A DNA stretch of 64,000 nt from Nocardia amamiensis NBRC 102102 (GTDB taxonomy: Bacteria > Actinomycetota > Actinomycetes > Mycobacteriales > Mycobacteriaceae). Location: contig NZ_BDBA01000045.1 in assembly GCF_001612745.1 (NCBI RefSeq), positions 1-64,000 on the forward strand, written 5' to 3'. The notes under the pieces are model-generated. The model saw nothing but the letters and a program-made list of their open reading frames with translations. It did no database searches and was not told the DNA's origin. Below are positions 25,296-33,610 of this stretch, one piece after another. Every line of letters starts with the position of its first letter. The stretch's first letter is position 1. Position numbers and translations under genes: made by a program.

Positions 25296-26125
25296 CCAGC
25301 TCAATTCACCAACAGCGCGAAGCTCTCGGGGGTCGGCTCCGGGAGCTTCGTCTCAATTCGGGGTTATCCGGTGCGGAGCTGGCACGCCGGAACGGGTGGC
25401 ACCAAACCAAGGTCTCAAAAATCGAGTACGGACGCATCAAGCCGTCGCGTGACGATATACGTGCGTGGTGTGAGCACTGTGGGTGCGTAGACCAGGTGCC
25501 AGACCTCATAGCCAGCCTGGAGAACATCAAGGTTGCGTACCTCGAATGGCGGAAGGTACTCGGCGCCGGCACCAAGCGACGCCAACACGCGCTGGTCAAC
25601 CTGACCGAGTCATCGCAGATAGTTCGGATCTACAACCCGTTTTTCGTTCCTGGGTTCTTGCAGACGGCTGAATACGCAGCCGGGGTGCTCCGGAACGTCT
25701 CCCAGTTTTACCAGACACCCGACGACGTGGAAGCAGGCGTAGCGAAGCGTCTGGAGCGGCAACAGCTTCTCTACCGAGGGAACCGCCGGTTTCACTTCCT
25801 CGTAGGTGAGCAAGCGCTATACACCACTGTGGACAGCGATGCAGTCATGGTTGGTCAGTTGGACCGATTGCTTGCTGTCACGGGATTACCACGTGTCACA
25901 CTCGGAATTGTGCCTGCCACGGCGGAAATATTGTTCGCTCCGACGAACTTCTCTATGTTCGACAACAAAATCGTTTTGGTCGAAGCGATAACCGCAGAGC
26001 TGACGATTACGCAACCGAGAGAAATCAGAATCTACCATCAGGCATTCGATACACTCGCGAGGCAATCGGTAACCGGGGAAGCGGCACGAGAGATAATCCG
26101 TGCCGCACTCGACCGGCGGCGGTAG
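25292..26125 (+). CDS. XRE helix-turn-helix regulator with DUF5753 domain (Scr1 type)
   Basis: 277 aa from a GTG that overlaps the DUF6879 stop. The HTH lies in the first ~70 residues (LRELRLNSGLSGAELARR, then HQTKVSKIEYGRIKPSRDD). The DUF5753 effector domain follows, with its hallmark IRIYNPFFVPGFLQTAEYA-like segment (begins about residue 118). Known members act with a small DUF397 partner in Streptomyces; here DUF6879 takes that place. AT content is higher than in neighbouring housekeeping genes, fitting an acquired unit. Confidence 0.85.
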   Translation: MTSSIHQQREALGGRLRELRLNSGLSGAELARRNGWHQTKVSKIEYGRIKPSRDDIRAWCEHCGCVDQVPDLIASLENIKVAYLEWRKVLGAGTKRRQHALVNLTESSQIVRIYNPFFVPGFLQTAEYAAGVLRNVSQFYQTPDDVEAGVAKRLERQQLLYRGNRRFHFLVGEQALYTTVDSDAVMVGQLDRLLAVTGLPRVTLGIVPATAEILFAPTNFSMFDNKIVLVEAITAELTITQPREIRIYHQAFDTLARQSVTGEAAREIIRAALDRRR

Positions 26126-26187
26126 GCGCTCCCGGTCTACTGAATCCCCTCCCGGAAGTGCCGAAGCAAGAAAGGACGTTTACGGCA

Positions 26188-26706
26188 ATGCTGCTGCGGA
26201 CTAAAGATGAGCCGGACCTGTGGCCGAAACTGTTCCATGAGCTGAAGCGAGATGCGTTCCATCTGGAAGTCCGCGATGTCTACCACGTATCCAATGAGGA
26301 GTCCCGGATACGTGCGTTCCTCGCTGGCGAACCAGCGCCGTACACGCGGACGCCGTGGCAAGACCTCATGCGGGAGACAACCGGCAGGGGTGTGTCCGTG
26401 AGCCGTGTCCGGGTGGTTACCGAACCACTCTCGGACTATCAGCGGTGGTTGTTGTCGGTCACCCGCTACAACGTCGAAGCAGGTGAGGACATTCGGTACG
26501 TAGCAAGGAATCTTGCCGGAGAGGTACCGCCGGACGACTGGTGGCTTCTGGACGGAGAGCGAGTTGTCTACAACCTCACCGATCCGATCGGGGCACCGGC
26601 CGGGCTGGCGGTAACCACAGACCGCGGAATCGTCGCGTACTGCCAAGAGGTACGCGAACGGCTCTGGCAGCTGGCAATCCCGTACGCGGAGTACGCCGAG
26701 CGATAA
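26188..26706 (+). CDS. DUF6879-family protein, copy 2
   Basis: 172 aa. Same blocks as copy 1 (AFHLEVRDVY, RAFLAGEP, RGVSVSRVRVVT, DDWWLLDGERVVYN). The 35 bases before its ATG match those before copy 1, including the AGAAAGGA ribosome site, so the duplication took upstream sequence with it. No regulator follows. Instead, just at its stop begins a 39-bp remnant of an XRE 3' end (26702-26740). Confidence 0.75.
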   Translation: MLLRTKDEPDLWPKLFHELKRDAFHLEVRDVYHVSNEESRIRAFLAGEPAPYTRTPWQDLMRETTGRGVSVSRVRVVTEPLSDYQRWLLSVTRYNVEAGEDIRYVARNLAGEVPPDDWWLLDGERVVYNLTDPIGAPAGLAVTTDRGIVAYCQEVRERLWQLAIPYAEYAER

Positions 26707-26740
26707 TCCGTGCTGCACTCGACCGCCGACGGCCGTAGGC
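26702..26740 (+). pseudogene. Remnant of second XRE/DUF5753 gene (last codons only)
   Basis: Matches 26092-26127, the final codons and stop of the intact regulator (GATAATCCGTGC-GCACTCGACCG, then GTAGGC), with a few substitutions and a 3-base insertion. Everything else of the second regulator has been deleted, joining its tail to the end of DUF6879 copy 2. Confidence 0.75.
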
Positions 26741-26764
26741 TATTCATCCGTTGGCGGTAAAGGC

Positions 26765-27601
26765 TCATCGCGGCACGCCCGCCCAGGTCCGGCCGGTGAT
26801 CAGCTCGTAGGCCTCCACGTACTTCTGCCGCGTCGCCGCGACGATGTCGGCGGGGATCTCCGGGCCGGGCGGCTCCTTGTCCCAGCCGGTCGAGGTGGCC
26901 CAGTCGCGGACGAACTGCTTGTCGAACGAGCGCTGCGCGCGGCCGGGCTCCCATTCGGCGGCGGGCCAGAAACGGGAGGAATCCGAGGTGAGCACCTCGT
27001 CACCGAGGGTGAGGACGTCACCGTCCCAGCCGAATTCGACCTTGGTGTCGGCGACGATGACGCCGCGTTCGGCGGCATGCGCCGCGCCGCGGGTGTAGAT
27101 GTGCAGGGTCAGCTCGCGCAGCCGCTCGGCGACTTCGCGACCCTCCTGGTTCACCACGTCGGCGAAGGTGATCGACTCGTCGTGTCCCTCGGACGCCTTG
27201 GTGGTCGGCGTGAAGATCGGCTCGGGCAGCTTGTCGCCCTCGCGCAGCCCTGGCGGCAGCGCCACCCCGGACACCGTGCCGGTCCGCCGGTATTCCACCA
27301 GACCCGACCCGGTCAGGTAGCCGCGCGCGATGCATTCGACCTGCACCATCTTCAGCGGCTTGACCCGGATGCCGCGTCCGGCGAACTCGGCGGGCACGTC
27401 GGTCGCTGAGACCACGTGATTCGGCACGTCGGTGAAGTACTCGAACCACCAATTCGACAGTTGCGTCAGCAGCGCGCCCTTGTCCGGGATCGGCGTCGGC
27501 AGCACCACGTCGTACACCGACACCCGATCGGAGGCGACCAGCAACAGCGTGTCGCCGTCCTCGTAGAGGTCACGCACCTTCCCGGCGTGCACATGCTTCA
27601 A
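26765..27601 (-). CDS. purC: Phosphoribosylaminoimidazole-succinocarboxamide synthase
   Basis: 278 aa. SAICAR synthetase: N-terminal HAGKVRDLYEDGDTLLLVASD, then DRVSVYDVVLPTPIPDKG, and the LVDTKVEFG-type segment near residue 185 (VIVADTKVEFGWD). It makes SAICAR from CAIR, aspartate and ATP in purine synthesis. A TTG start at 27599-27601 is preferred because GGAGG (27609-27613) lies seven bases upstream; a longer in-frame ATG start at 27649 would add residues not typical of the family. It is divergent from pepN. Its start region is duplicated at 22906-22960. Confidence 0.92.
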   Translation of the reverse strand: MKHVHAGKVRDLYEDGDTLLLVASDRVSVYDVVLPTPIPDKGALLTQLSNWWFEYFTDVPNHVVSATDVPAEFAGRGIRVKPLKMVQVECIARGYLTGSGLVEYRRTGTVSGVALPPGLREGDKLPEPIFTPTTKASEGHDESITFADVVNQEGREVAERLRELTLHIYTRGAAHAAERGVIVADTKVEFGWDGDVLTLGDEVLTSDSSRFWPAAEWEPGRAQRSFDKQFVRDWATSTGWDKEPPGPEIPADIVAATRQKYVEAYELITGRTWAGVPR

Positions 27602-27631
27602 CCTCGAGCCTCCGAATCCGTGCTGGTGAAC
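27577..27631 (-). repeat. Direct-repeat copy of the purC start region (right, native)
   Basis: The native copy, spanning the ribosome site and first codons of purC. It pairs with 22906-22960 (50/55 identical, same orientation), enclosing 4.6 kb that includes purC and the DUF6879/XRE island. Confidence 0.75.
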
Positions 27632-27804
27632 CTGCCCTGCACCAGGCACAATACCGCCGCCCGCCGGAGGCGCCCGGCACGCCGTCCGCTACCGCTGACG
27701 ATCCGGCTCACCGGGGCCGGTCGGGAAAGTCCCGCGCGGCTGACCGCTGCGAGGTGGCATTGTTGGTGGCGCACGTGCCAGTTCTTCGACCACGAAGGAG
27801 CCCT

Positions 27805-30387
27805 ATGTCCGCACCCAACCTCACTCGCGAACAGGCAATCGAACGAGCCTCGACGGTGTCGGTCGAGAACTATCGCATCGAGCTGGACCTGACCGACGGG
27901 GCGGGCAAACCGGGCGAGCAGACCTTCTTATCGCGCAGCACCGTCACCTTCACCGCGACGCCGGGCGCGGGCACGTTCGTCGACATCGTGGCGCGCGGTG
28001 TCCGCTCGGCGGTGCTCAACGGCGCCGCGCTGGACATCTCCGGCTACGACGAATCGACCGGTATCACGCTGAACGATCTGGCCGAGCGCAACGAGCTGGT
28101 GGTGGAGGCCGACTGCGAGTACTCGAACACCGGCGAGGGCCTGCACCGGTTCGTCGATCCGACCGACGACGCGGTGTACCTGTACTCGCAGTTCGAAACC
28201 GCCGACGCCAAGCGGATGTTCGCCTGCTTCGACCAGCCCGATCTGAAGGCGACCTTCGACCTCACCGTCACCGCGCCCGCGGACTGGCAGGTCGTGTCCA
28301 ACAGCGCCGTCGTGGAAACGCTCGCGGCCGACCCGGGCAAGCACGTCTTCCACACCACCCCGAGAATGAGCACCTACCTGGTCGCGCTCATCGCGGGCCC
28401 GTACGCGCGGTGGACCGACGTCTACACCGACGAGCACGGCAGCATCCCGCTGGGTCTGTACTGCCGCTCCTCGCTGGCCGAGTACATGGACGCCGAGCGG
28501 CTGTTCACCGAGACCAAACAGGGCTTCGGCTTCTATCACGGCAATTTCGGCGTCCCCTACGCGTTCGGCAAGTACGACCAGCTGTTCGTGCCGGAGTTCA
28601 ACGCCGGTGCCATGGAGAACGCGGGCGCCGTGACATTCCTGGAGGACTACGTCTTCCGCTCCAAGGTGACCCGCGCGTCCTATGAGCGTCGCGCGGAGAC
28701 CGTGCTGCACGAAATGGCGCACATGTGGTTCGGCGACCTGGTCACCATGAAGTGGTGGGACGACCTGTGGCTGAACGAGTCCTTCGCCACCTTCGCCTCG
28801 GTACTGTGCCAGTCCGAGGCCACCGAATACGCCAACGCGTGGACCACCTTCGCGAACGTGGAGAAGTCCTGGGCATACCGGCAGGACCAGCTGCCCTCCA
28901 CGCACCCCATCGCCGCGGACATCCCGGATCTCGCGGCCGTCGAGGTGAACTTCGACGGCATCACCTACGCCAAAGGCGCCAGCGTCCTGAAGCAGCTGGT
29001 CGCTTATGTGGGTTTGGACCCGTTCCTGGCGGGGTTGCGCGCGTACTTCGCCGAGCACGCCTACGGCAACGCCACGTTCGACGATCTGCTGGCGGCGCTG
29101 GAGAAGTCGTCCGGGCGGGATCTGTCCACCTGGGGCGCGCAGTGGCTGAAGACCACCGGCCTGAACATCCTGCGCCCCGACTTCGAGGTGGACGCCGAGG
29201 GCAGGTTCAGCTCGTTCGCCGTGGTCCAGGAGGGCGCCCAGCCGGGCGCGGGTGAGCGGCGCGTGCACCGTCTGGCCATCGGCGTCTACGACGATCAGGA
29301 CGGAAAGCTGGTGCGCACCAAGCGCGTCGAGCTCGACCTCGACGCCACCGAGCGCACCGAGGTCCCGGAGCTGGTCGGCGTGCCGCGCGGCCAGTTTGTG
29401 CTGGTCAACGACGACGATCTCACGTACTGCTCGATCCGGCTGGACGCCGGCTCGCTCGACGTGCTGGTCAACCGCATCGCCGACATCGCCGAGCCGCTGC
29501 CGCGCACATTGGCCTGGTCGGCGGCCTGGGAGATGACTCGCCAAGCCGAGTTCCGCGCCCGCGATTTCGTCGCGCTGATTCAGCGCGGAGTCGGCGCCGA
29601 GACCGAAATCGGTGTGGTGCAACGACTTCTGATGCAGGCCAACCTCGCGATCGGCAGCTACGCCGACCCGGCCTGGGCCGATGCCACCGGCTGGCCGGAC
29701 TACGCGAACCGGCTCCTGGAACTGGCTCGCGAAGCCGAATCGGGCTCGGATCACCAGCTGGCCTTCGTCAATGCGCTGACCGGCGCGAAGCTGTCGGATT
29801 GGCACACCGAGGTGCTGCGCGAGCTGCTCGACGGCGACCCGGCGAAGGTCGGACTGGCCGGACTCGTGGTCGACACCGACCTGCGCTGGCGGCTCGTGTC
29901 CGCGCTCGCTGCCGCGGGTGAGATCGATGCCGACGGACTGGAAACCCCCGTCATCGACCAGGAGCTGGCGGGCGACCCCACCGCGGCGGGCAAGCGCCAA
30001 GCGGCCGCGGCGGCGACGGCCCGGCCGATCGCCGAGGTGAAGGAACAGGCGTGGGCCACCGTGATGCGCGACGACTCGGTGCCCAACGTCACCGCCCGCT
30101 CGATCGTCGGCGGCTTCGCGCCACCCGGACAGGGTGAGCTGCTCGCCCCCTACGTCGAGCAGTACTTCGCGGAGATCCCCAGCGTCTGGGAGCGCCGCTC
30201 CAGCGAGGTCGCCCAAACCGTGGTGGTCGGCCTCTACCCGCACTGGGCGATCAGCGAGGACGCGGTGTCCGTCGCCGACAAGTTCCTCGCGGGCGACCAC
30301 CCACCCGCCCTGCACCGACTGGTCAGCGAGGGCAAGGCAGGCATCGAACGCTCCCTGCGCGCCCGCACGTTTGACGCCCAGCCGTAA
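27805..30387 (+). CDS. pepN: Aminopeptidase N (M1 zinc peptidase)
   Basis: 860 aa from an ATG at 27805 with AAGGAG four bases upstream. M1 hallmarks: substrate-binding NAGAMENAG near residue 270, zinc site HEMAHMWFGD with the third ligand in NESFA about 19 residues on, and the ERAP1-like C-terminal helical domain. It removes N-terminal residues from peptides in the cytosol. Length and neighbours match mycobacterial Rv2467. A strong hairpin follows the stop. Confidence 0.95.
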   Translation: MSAPNLTREQAIERASTVSVENYRIELDLTDGAGKPGEQTFLSRSTVTFTATPGAGTFVDIVARGVRSAVLNGAALDISGYDESTGITLNDLAERNELVVEADCEYSNTGEGLHRFVDPTDDAVYLYSQFETADAKRMFACFDQPDLKATFDLTVTAPADWQVVSNSAVVETLAADPGKHVFHTTPRMSTYLVALIAGPYARWTDVYTDEHGSIPLGLYCRSSLAEYMDAERLFTETKQGFGFYHGNFGVPYAFGKYDQLFVPEFNAGAMENAGAVTFLEDYVFRSKVTRASYERRAETVLHEMAHMWFGDLVTMKWWDDLWLNESFATFASVLCQSEATEYANAWTTFANVEKSWAYRQDQLPSTHPIAADIPDLAAVEVNFDGITYAKGASVLKQLVAYVGLDPFLAGLRAYFAEHAYGNATFDDLLAALEKSSGRDLSTWGAQWLKTTGLNILRPDFEVDAEGRFSSFAVVQEGAQPGAGERRVHRLAIGVYDDQDGKLVRTKRVELDLDATERTEVPELVGVPRGQFVLVNDDDLTYCSIRLDAGSLDVLVNRIADIAEPLPRTLAWSAAWEMTRQAEFRARDFVALIQRGVGAETEIGVVQRLLMQANLAIGSYADPAWADATGWPDYANRLLELAREAESGSDHQLAFVNALTGAKLSDWHTEVLRELLDGDPAKVGLAGLVVDTDLRWRLVSALAAAGEIDADGLETPVIDQELAGDPTAAGKRQAAAAATARPIAEVKEQAWATVMRDDSVPNVTARSIVGGFAPPGQGELLAPYVEQYFAEIPSVWERRSSEVAQTVVVGLYPHWAISEDAVSVADKFLAGDHPPALHRLVSEGKAGIERSLRARTFDAQP

Positions 30388-30393
30388 ACGAAA

Positions 30394-30431
30394 CCGGCGC
30401 GTCCACCCCGTTGAAGGGGTGGACGCGCCGG
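30394..30431. terminator. Strong bidirectional terminator
   Basis: Perfect 16-bp GC-rich stem (arms 30394-30409 and 30416-30431, starting CCGGCGCGTCC) with a GTTGAA loop, seven bases after the pepN stop and between convergent genes. Confidence 0.85.
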
Positions 30432-30447
30432 GCTACGACCTATCTGG

Positions 30448-30912
30448 CTACCTACCGATGGCAGCGGCCATCACGCGAACCGCCGAAACGAGGCCGTCGA
30501 TCAGCTGGCCCTGCCGGATCGAGCTCAGCGCCGCGGTGACGCCGAGCTGGCAGACGCGATCATTCGCGCGGTCGGCGACGTCGCGGCCCGCACGCACCTC
30601 GATCGCCTTGTCGTTGGGCGAGACGGCGATGAGCACCGAGCGCGCCGCCTCCGGTGTGCCGGGGAAGATCGCGTCCGCGCCCGCGGCCGGGTCGTGGCCC
30701 AGATCGCCGATGTAGACGCTGAAACGCACCTTGGTCGCGCGGGTCGCCTCGGTGAGCACGTTGTCCATCGTGAGCCGCTCGTGATCGTTGAACGGCGCTT
30801 CCTTGAACACATCGCCCGCCTCGTGCACGCCGGAGACGCGCCCGCTACTGGTGAGCGCGTATCCGTGCGGCAGATCGGCTTCGACCACCGCGGGCCACTT
30901 AGAACCTGCCAC
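30448..30912 (-). CDS. DUF5130-family protein (Rv2468c type)
   Basis: 154 aa from a GTG at 30910-30912 with GGAGG eight bases upstream. The fold resembles TPM domains: a hydrophobic strand pattern RFSVYIGDLG and VLIAVSPNDKAIEVRAGRDVADR in the middle and a helical end. No signal peptide is seen. Its start overlaps the 3' end of the CtaJ-like gene, so the two form an operon. The cellular role is unknown. Confidence 0.75.
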   Translation of the reverse strand: MAGSKWPAVVEADLPHGYALTSSGRVSGVHEAGDVFKEAPFNDHERLTMDNVLTEATRATKVRFSVYIGDLGHDPAAGADAIFPGTPEAARSVLIAVSPNDKAIEVRAGRDVADRANDRVCQLGVTAALSSIRQGQLIDGLVSAVRVMAAAIGR

Positions 30913-31177
30913 TTGCCCGTCCTCCGATCAGCTCCACCTCGGTGGCCTCGATGGCCGCATGGTGTCCATGCGAGGTCTCTGCGATGTGGTGACCCGGGAC
31001 GGTCACCTCGTCGGTAGCACTCCACAGCACCGGCGCCGAGGTCCACTTCTGGCCGAGGGCGAAGTGGACCGGCTTCTCGCCAGGCAGTGGCTTACCGAGA
31101 AACGACAACCCGGCTATGACGCCGTAGATCACCAGCGGAATGCCGGCGAAGATCAGCACTGTCTCGAGAATGCTCAC
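30899..31177 (-). CDS. ctaJ: CtaJ-like accessory subunit of aa3 cytochrome oxidase
   Basis: 92 aa. One N-terminal membrane helix (ETVLIFAGIPLVIYGVIAGLSFLG) is followed by a conserved PLPGEKPVHFALGQKW segment and a His-rich extracytoplasmic or cytosolic tail. Matches, from memory, the small CtaJ subunit found in the actinobacterial III2-IV2 respiratory supercomplex, which lies near pepN in mycobacteria as here. It is the upstream partner of the DUF5130 gene (13-bp overlap). The assignment is recalled, not computed. Confidence 0.6.
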   Translation of the reverse strand: MSILETVLIFAGIPLVIYGVIAGLSFLGKPLPGEKPVHFALGQKWTSAPVLWSATDEVTVPGHHIAETSHGHHAAIEATEVELIGGRASGRF

Positions 31178-31282
31178 GGGTCAAAGGTAGACGATCGTGT
31201 GTAGTAGTTCTTCGTCCGGTCGAGCCGTTCGCCGGTCCTCGGCCCTGCCACCCCGCCGCGACCTGGGCTTTTCGGTCCGTTC

Positions 31283-32896
31283 TCACACCAGCCAGGCCGT
31301 CGCGTTCGGGGGCAGCTGTCCGCCGTCGGACGGTGCGCTGGCCAGCAGCACCTCCCCGGGCGGCAGCTGGATCGGCGCGTTCGAGGCGTTGAGCACGCAG
31401 ACCAGTCCGCCGGGCCGCCGGAACGCCAGACAGCCCGGCGGGCTGCCGTACCACTCGATCCGGTCCCCGGCGAACTCCGGCCGCAGCCGCCGCAGTTCGA
31501 TCGCCATGCGGTACAGCGACAGGGTGGAGCCGAGCTCCTCCAGCTGCGCTTCCACCGTCAGCCCCGCCCACTCGGAGGGAATCGGCAGCCAGGGCGTGCC
31601 GGCGGTGAACCCGAACGGCGGCGCGGCGCCCTCCCACGGCAGCGGCACCCGGCAGCCGTCGCGGCCGCGCTGCGTGTGCCCGGAGCGCTCCCATACCGGA
31701 TCCTGCAGCACCTCGTCGGGCAGGTCATCCACGTTGGGCAGTCCCAGCTCGGCGCCGTTGTAGATGAACACCGAGCCGGGCAGCGCGAGCTCCAGCAGGA
31801 TCATCGCGCGCGCCCTGGCGACGCCGACCGCGCCACCGCCGTACCGGGTGACCTCGCGCTCGATGTCGTGGTTGGACAGCGCCCAGGTGGGCACGGCGAA
31901 GACCGGCCCGACGGCGGCGAGCGAATTGCCGATCGCGTCGCGCACCGCCCCGGCGTCGAACGCGGCCTCGGCGAGACGGAAGTTGAACGCCAAGTGCAGT
32001 TCGTCGGAGCGCACGTACTCGCCGAAGCGGGTGTTGTCGTTCACCCACACTTCGCCGATGGTCACCGCGTCCGGATACTCGTCGACCACCTTGCGGATCC
32101 GGCGGTGGATCTCGTGGACCGCGGGGTTGTTGAAGCGCGGGTCGCTGTCGTCGTGTGCGAGCAGGGCCGAGACGGCGAGCTCGGGCATGTCGGGCAGGCC
32201 GTCGGGTTTGGCCATGCCGTGCGCGACGTCGAGCCGGAACCCGTCCACGCCACGGTCGAGCCAGAACCGCAGAGTCTGCTCGAAATCGGCGGCGACCTCG
32301 GGATCGGCCCAGTTCAGGTCCGGTTGCTCGCGGGCGAAGATGTGCAGGTACCACTGGCCCGGCGTGCCGTCGGGCTCGGTGACCCTGGTCCACGCGGGTC
32401 CGCCGAAGATGCTCGGCCAGTTGTTCGGCGGCTCGGCGCCGCCGGGTCCGCGGCCGTCGCGGAAGATGTACCGTTCGCGTTCCCGGCTACCGGGGCCCGC
32501 CGCCAGCGCCGCGTGGAACCACGGGTGCTGATCACTGGTGTGGTTGGGCACCAGGTCCATGGTCACCTTGATCCGGCGGGCATGCGCCTCGGCGATCAGC
32601 GCGTCCATCGCGGCGAGACCGCCGAAGAGCTGGTCGATGTCGCGCGGATCGGCGACGTCGTAGCCGCCGTCGGCCATCGGGGAACGCATCACCGGACAGA
32701 CCCACAGCGCGTCGACGCCGAGCAGTTCGAGGTAACCGAGTTTGTCCCGGACTCCGCCGAGATCACCGATCCCGTCGCCGCTCGAATCCGCGAAGGATCT
32801 CGGATATACCTGGTAGAACACGGCCGACCGCCACCACGGCTGGGTGGCGCGATCCACCGGGGCAGTCACGGCTGGTGCATCACTCACATCCGCCAT
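31283..32896 (-). CDS. aglA: GH13 alpha-glucosidase
   Basis: 537 aa from the ATG at 32894-32896. All four GH13 regions are present: DLVPNHTSDQHPWF, DGFRLDVAHGM (nucleophile Asp), TIGEVWVND (acid/base Glu), and LSNHDIER. The N-terminal YQVYPRSFADSSGDGIGDL is typical of oligo-1,6-glucosidase/alpha-glucosidase. It hydrolyses terminal alpha-glucosides such as maltose or isomaltose. Corresponds to mycobacterial Rv2471, next to glbO as there. It is on the same strand as glbO, 73 nt downstream of it. Confidence 0.9.
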   Translation of the reverse strand: MADVSDAPAVTAPVDRATQPWWRSAVFYQVYPRSFADSSGDGIGDLGGVRDKLGYLELLGVDALWVCPVMRSPMADGGYDVADPRDIDQLFGGLAAMDALIAEAHARRIKVTMDLVPNHTSDQHPWFHAALAAGPGSRERERYIFRDGRGPGGAEPPNNWPSIFGGPAWTRVTEPDGTPGQWYLHIFAREQPDLNWADPEVAADFEQTLRFWLDRGVDGFRLDVAHGMAKPDGLPDMPELAVSALLAHDDSDPRFNNPAVHEIHRRIRKVVDEYPDAVTIGEVWVNDNTRFGEYVRSDELHLAFNFRLAEAAFDAGAVRDAIGNSLAAVGPVFAVPTWALSNHDIEREVTRYGGGAVGVARARAMILLELALPGSVFIYNGAELGLPNVDDLPDEVLQDPVWERSGHTQRGRDGCRVPLPWEGAAPPFGFTAGTPWLPIPSEWAGLTVEAQLEELGSTLSLYRMAIELRRLRPEFAGDRIEWYGSPPGCLAFRRPGGLVCVLNASNAPIQLPPGEVLLASAPSDGGQLPPNATAWLV

Positions 32897-32969
32897 AGTG
32901 CCAAAGCCGAATTCGCCCCCACCGCAACGCGGTCGACACACACCTCTCCCGGCGCGCGCGAACGCGTTG

Positions 32970-33374
32970 TCAGAACGGGGCGTTCACCAACGAGTTGGCG
33001 GCCATCTCCAGGTAGTCCAGCAGCGCCTTGCGGTGCTCGTCGTCGAGGATTTCGGGCTCGATCTCCGCGACCGCGATACGCATGCAGCGCAACCAGGCGT
33101 CGCGCTCGATCGGTCCGATGGTGAACGGCATGTGCCGCATGCGCAGGCGCGGATGGCCGCGCTCGTCGGAGTAGGTGCGCGGGCCGCCCCAGTACTGCTC
33201 GAGGAACATCCGCAACCGGCGCTCGGCCGGACCGAGGTCCTCCTCCGGATAGAGCGGACGCAGCACCTCATCGGCCGCGACCTCGCGATAGAACGTCGCG
33301 ACGATCCGCCGGAACGTCTCCGCCCCGCCGACCGTCTCGTAGAACGACGTCGCTGTCTGCTCGCCCGAAGTCAT
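32970..33374 (-). CDS. glbO: Group II truncated hemoglobin (trHbO)
   Basis: 134 aa from the ATG at 33372-33374, with GAGAGG just upstream. Features of trHb[20 protein letters not shown] at the N-terminus, [21 protein letters not shown] containing the proximal His at the end, and the distal-pocket Trp in ERDAWLRCM. It binds O2/NO and may pass O2 to the respiratory chain. It is upstream of aglA on the same strand. Confidence 0.93.
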   Translation of the reverse strand: MTSGEQTATSFYETVGGAETFRRIVATFYREVAADEVLRPLYPEEDLGPAERRLRMFLEQYWGGPRTYSDERGHPRLRMRHMPFTIGPIERDAWLRCMRIAVAEIEPEILDDEHRKALLDYLEMAANSLVNAPF

Positions 33375-33610
33375 AGACCCTCTCGATTCACCGGATGCGC
33401 CGCTGTCCATTGTGCCCGCGTCGGCGCGCGGCTGCCCTCCCGCTGCCGCTCAGCGCCGGGAAACGTCGCGGGTGAGCTGCTCTTCAGCCACAGTTAACCG
33501 GACATTGTTGGAAATCACCGTGCATTGCCCGACGTTCCATGGTCAACTGGGTGACAGTCTCTGCTCCGCAGATACCACATGATCCTGCCAATCATGAAAT
33601 CGAGGTCGAG

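Noticed and set aside
27928..30315. 795-codon minus-strand open frame
   Set aside because: Antisense to pepN, whose zinc site is intact on the plus strand.
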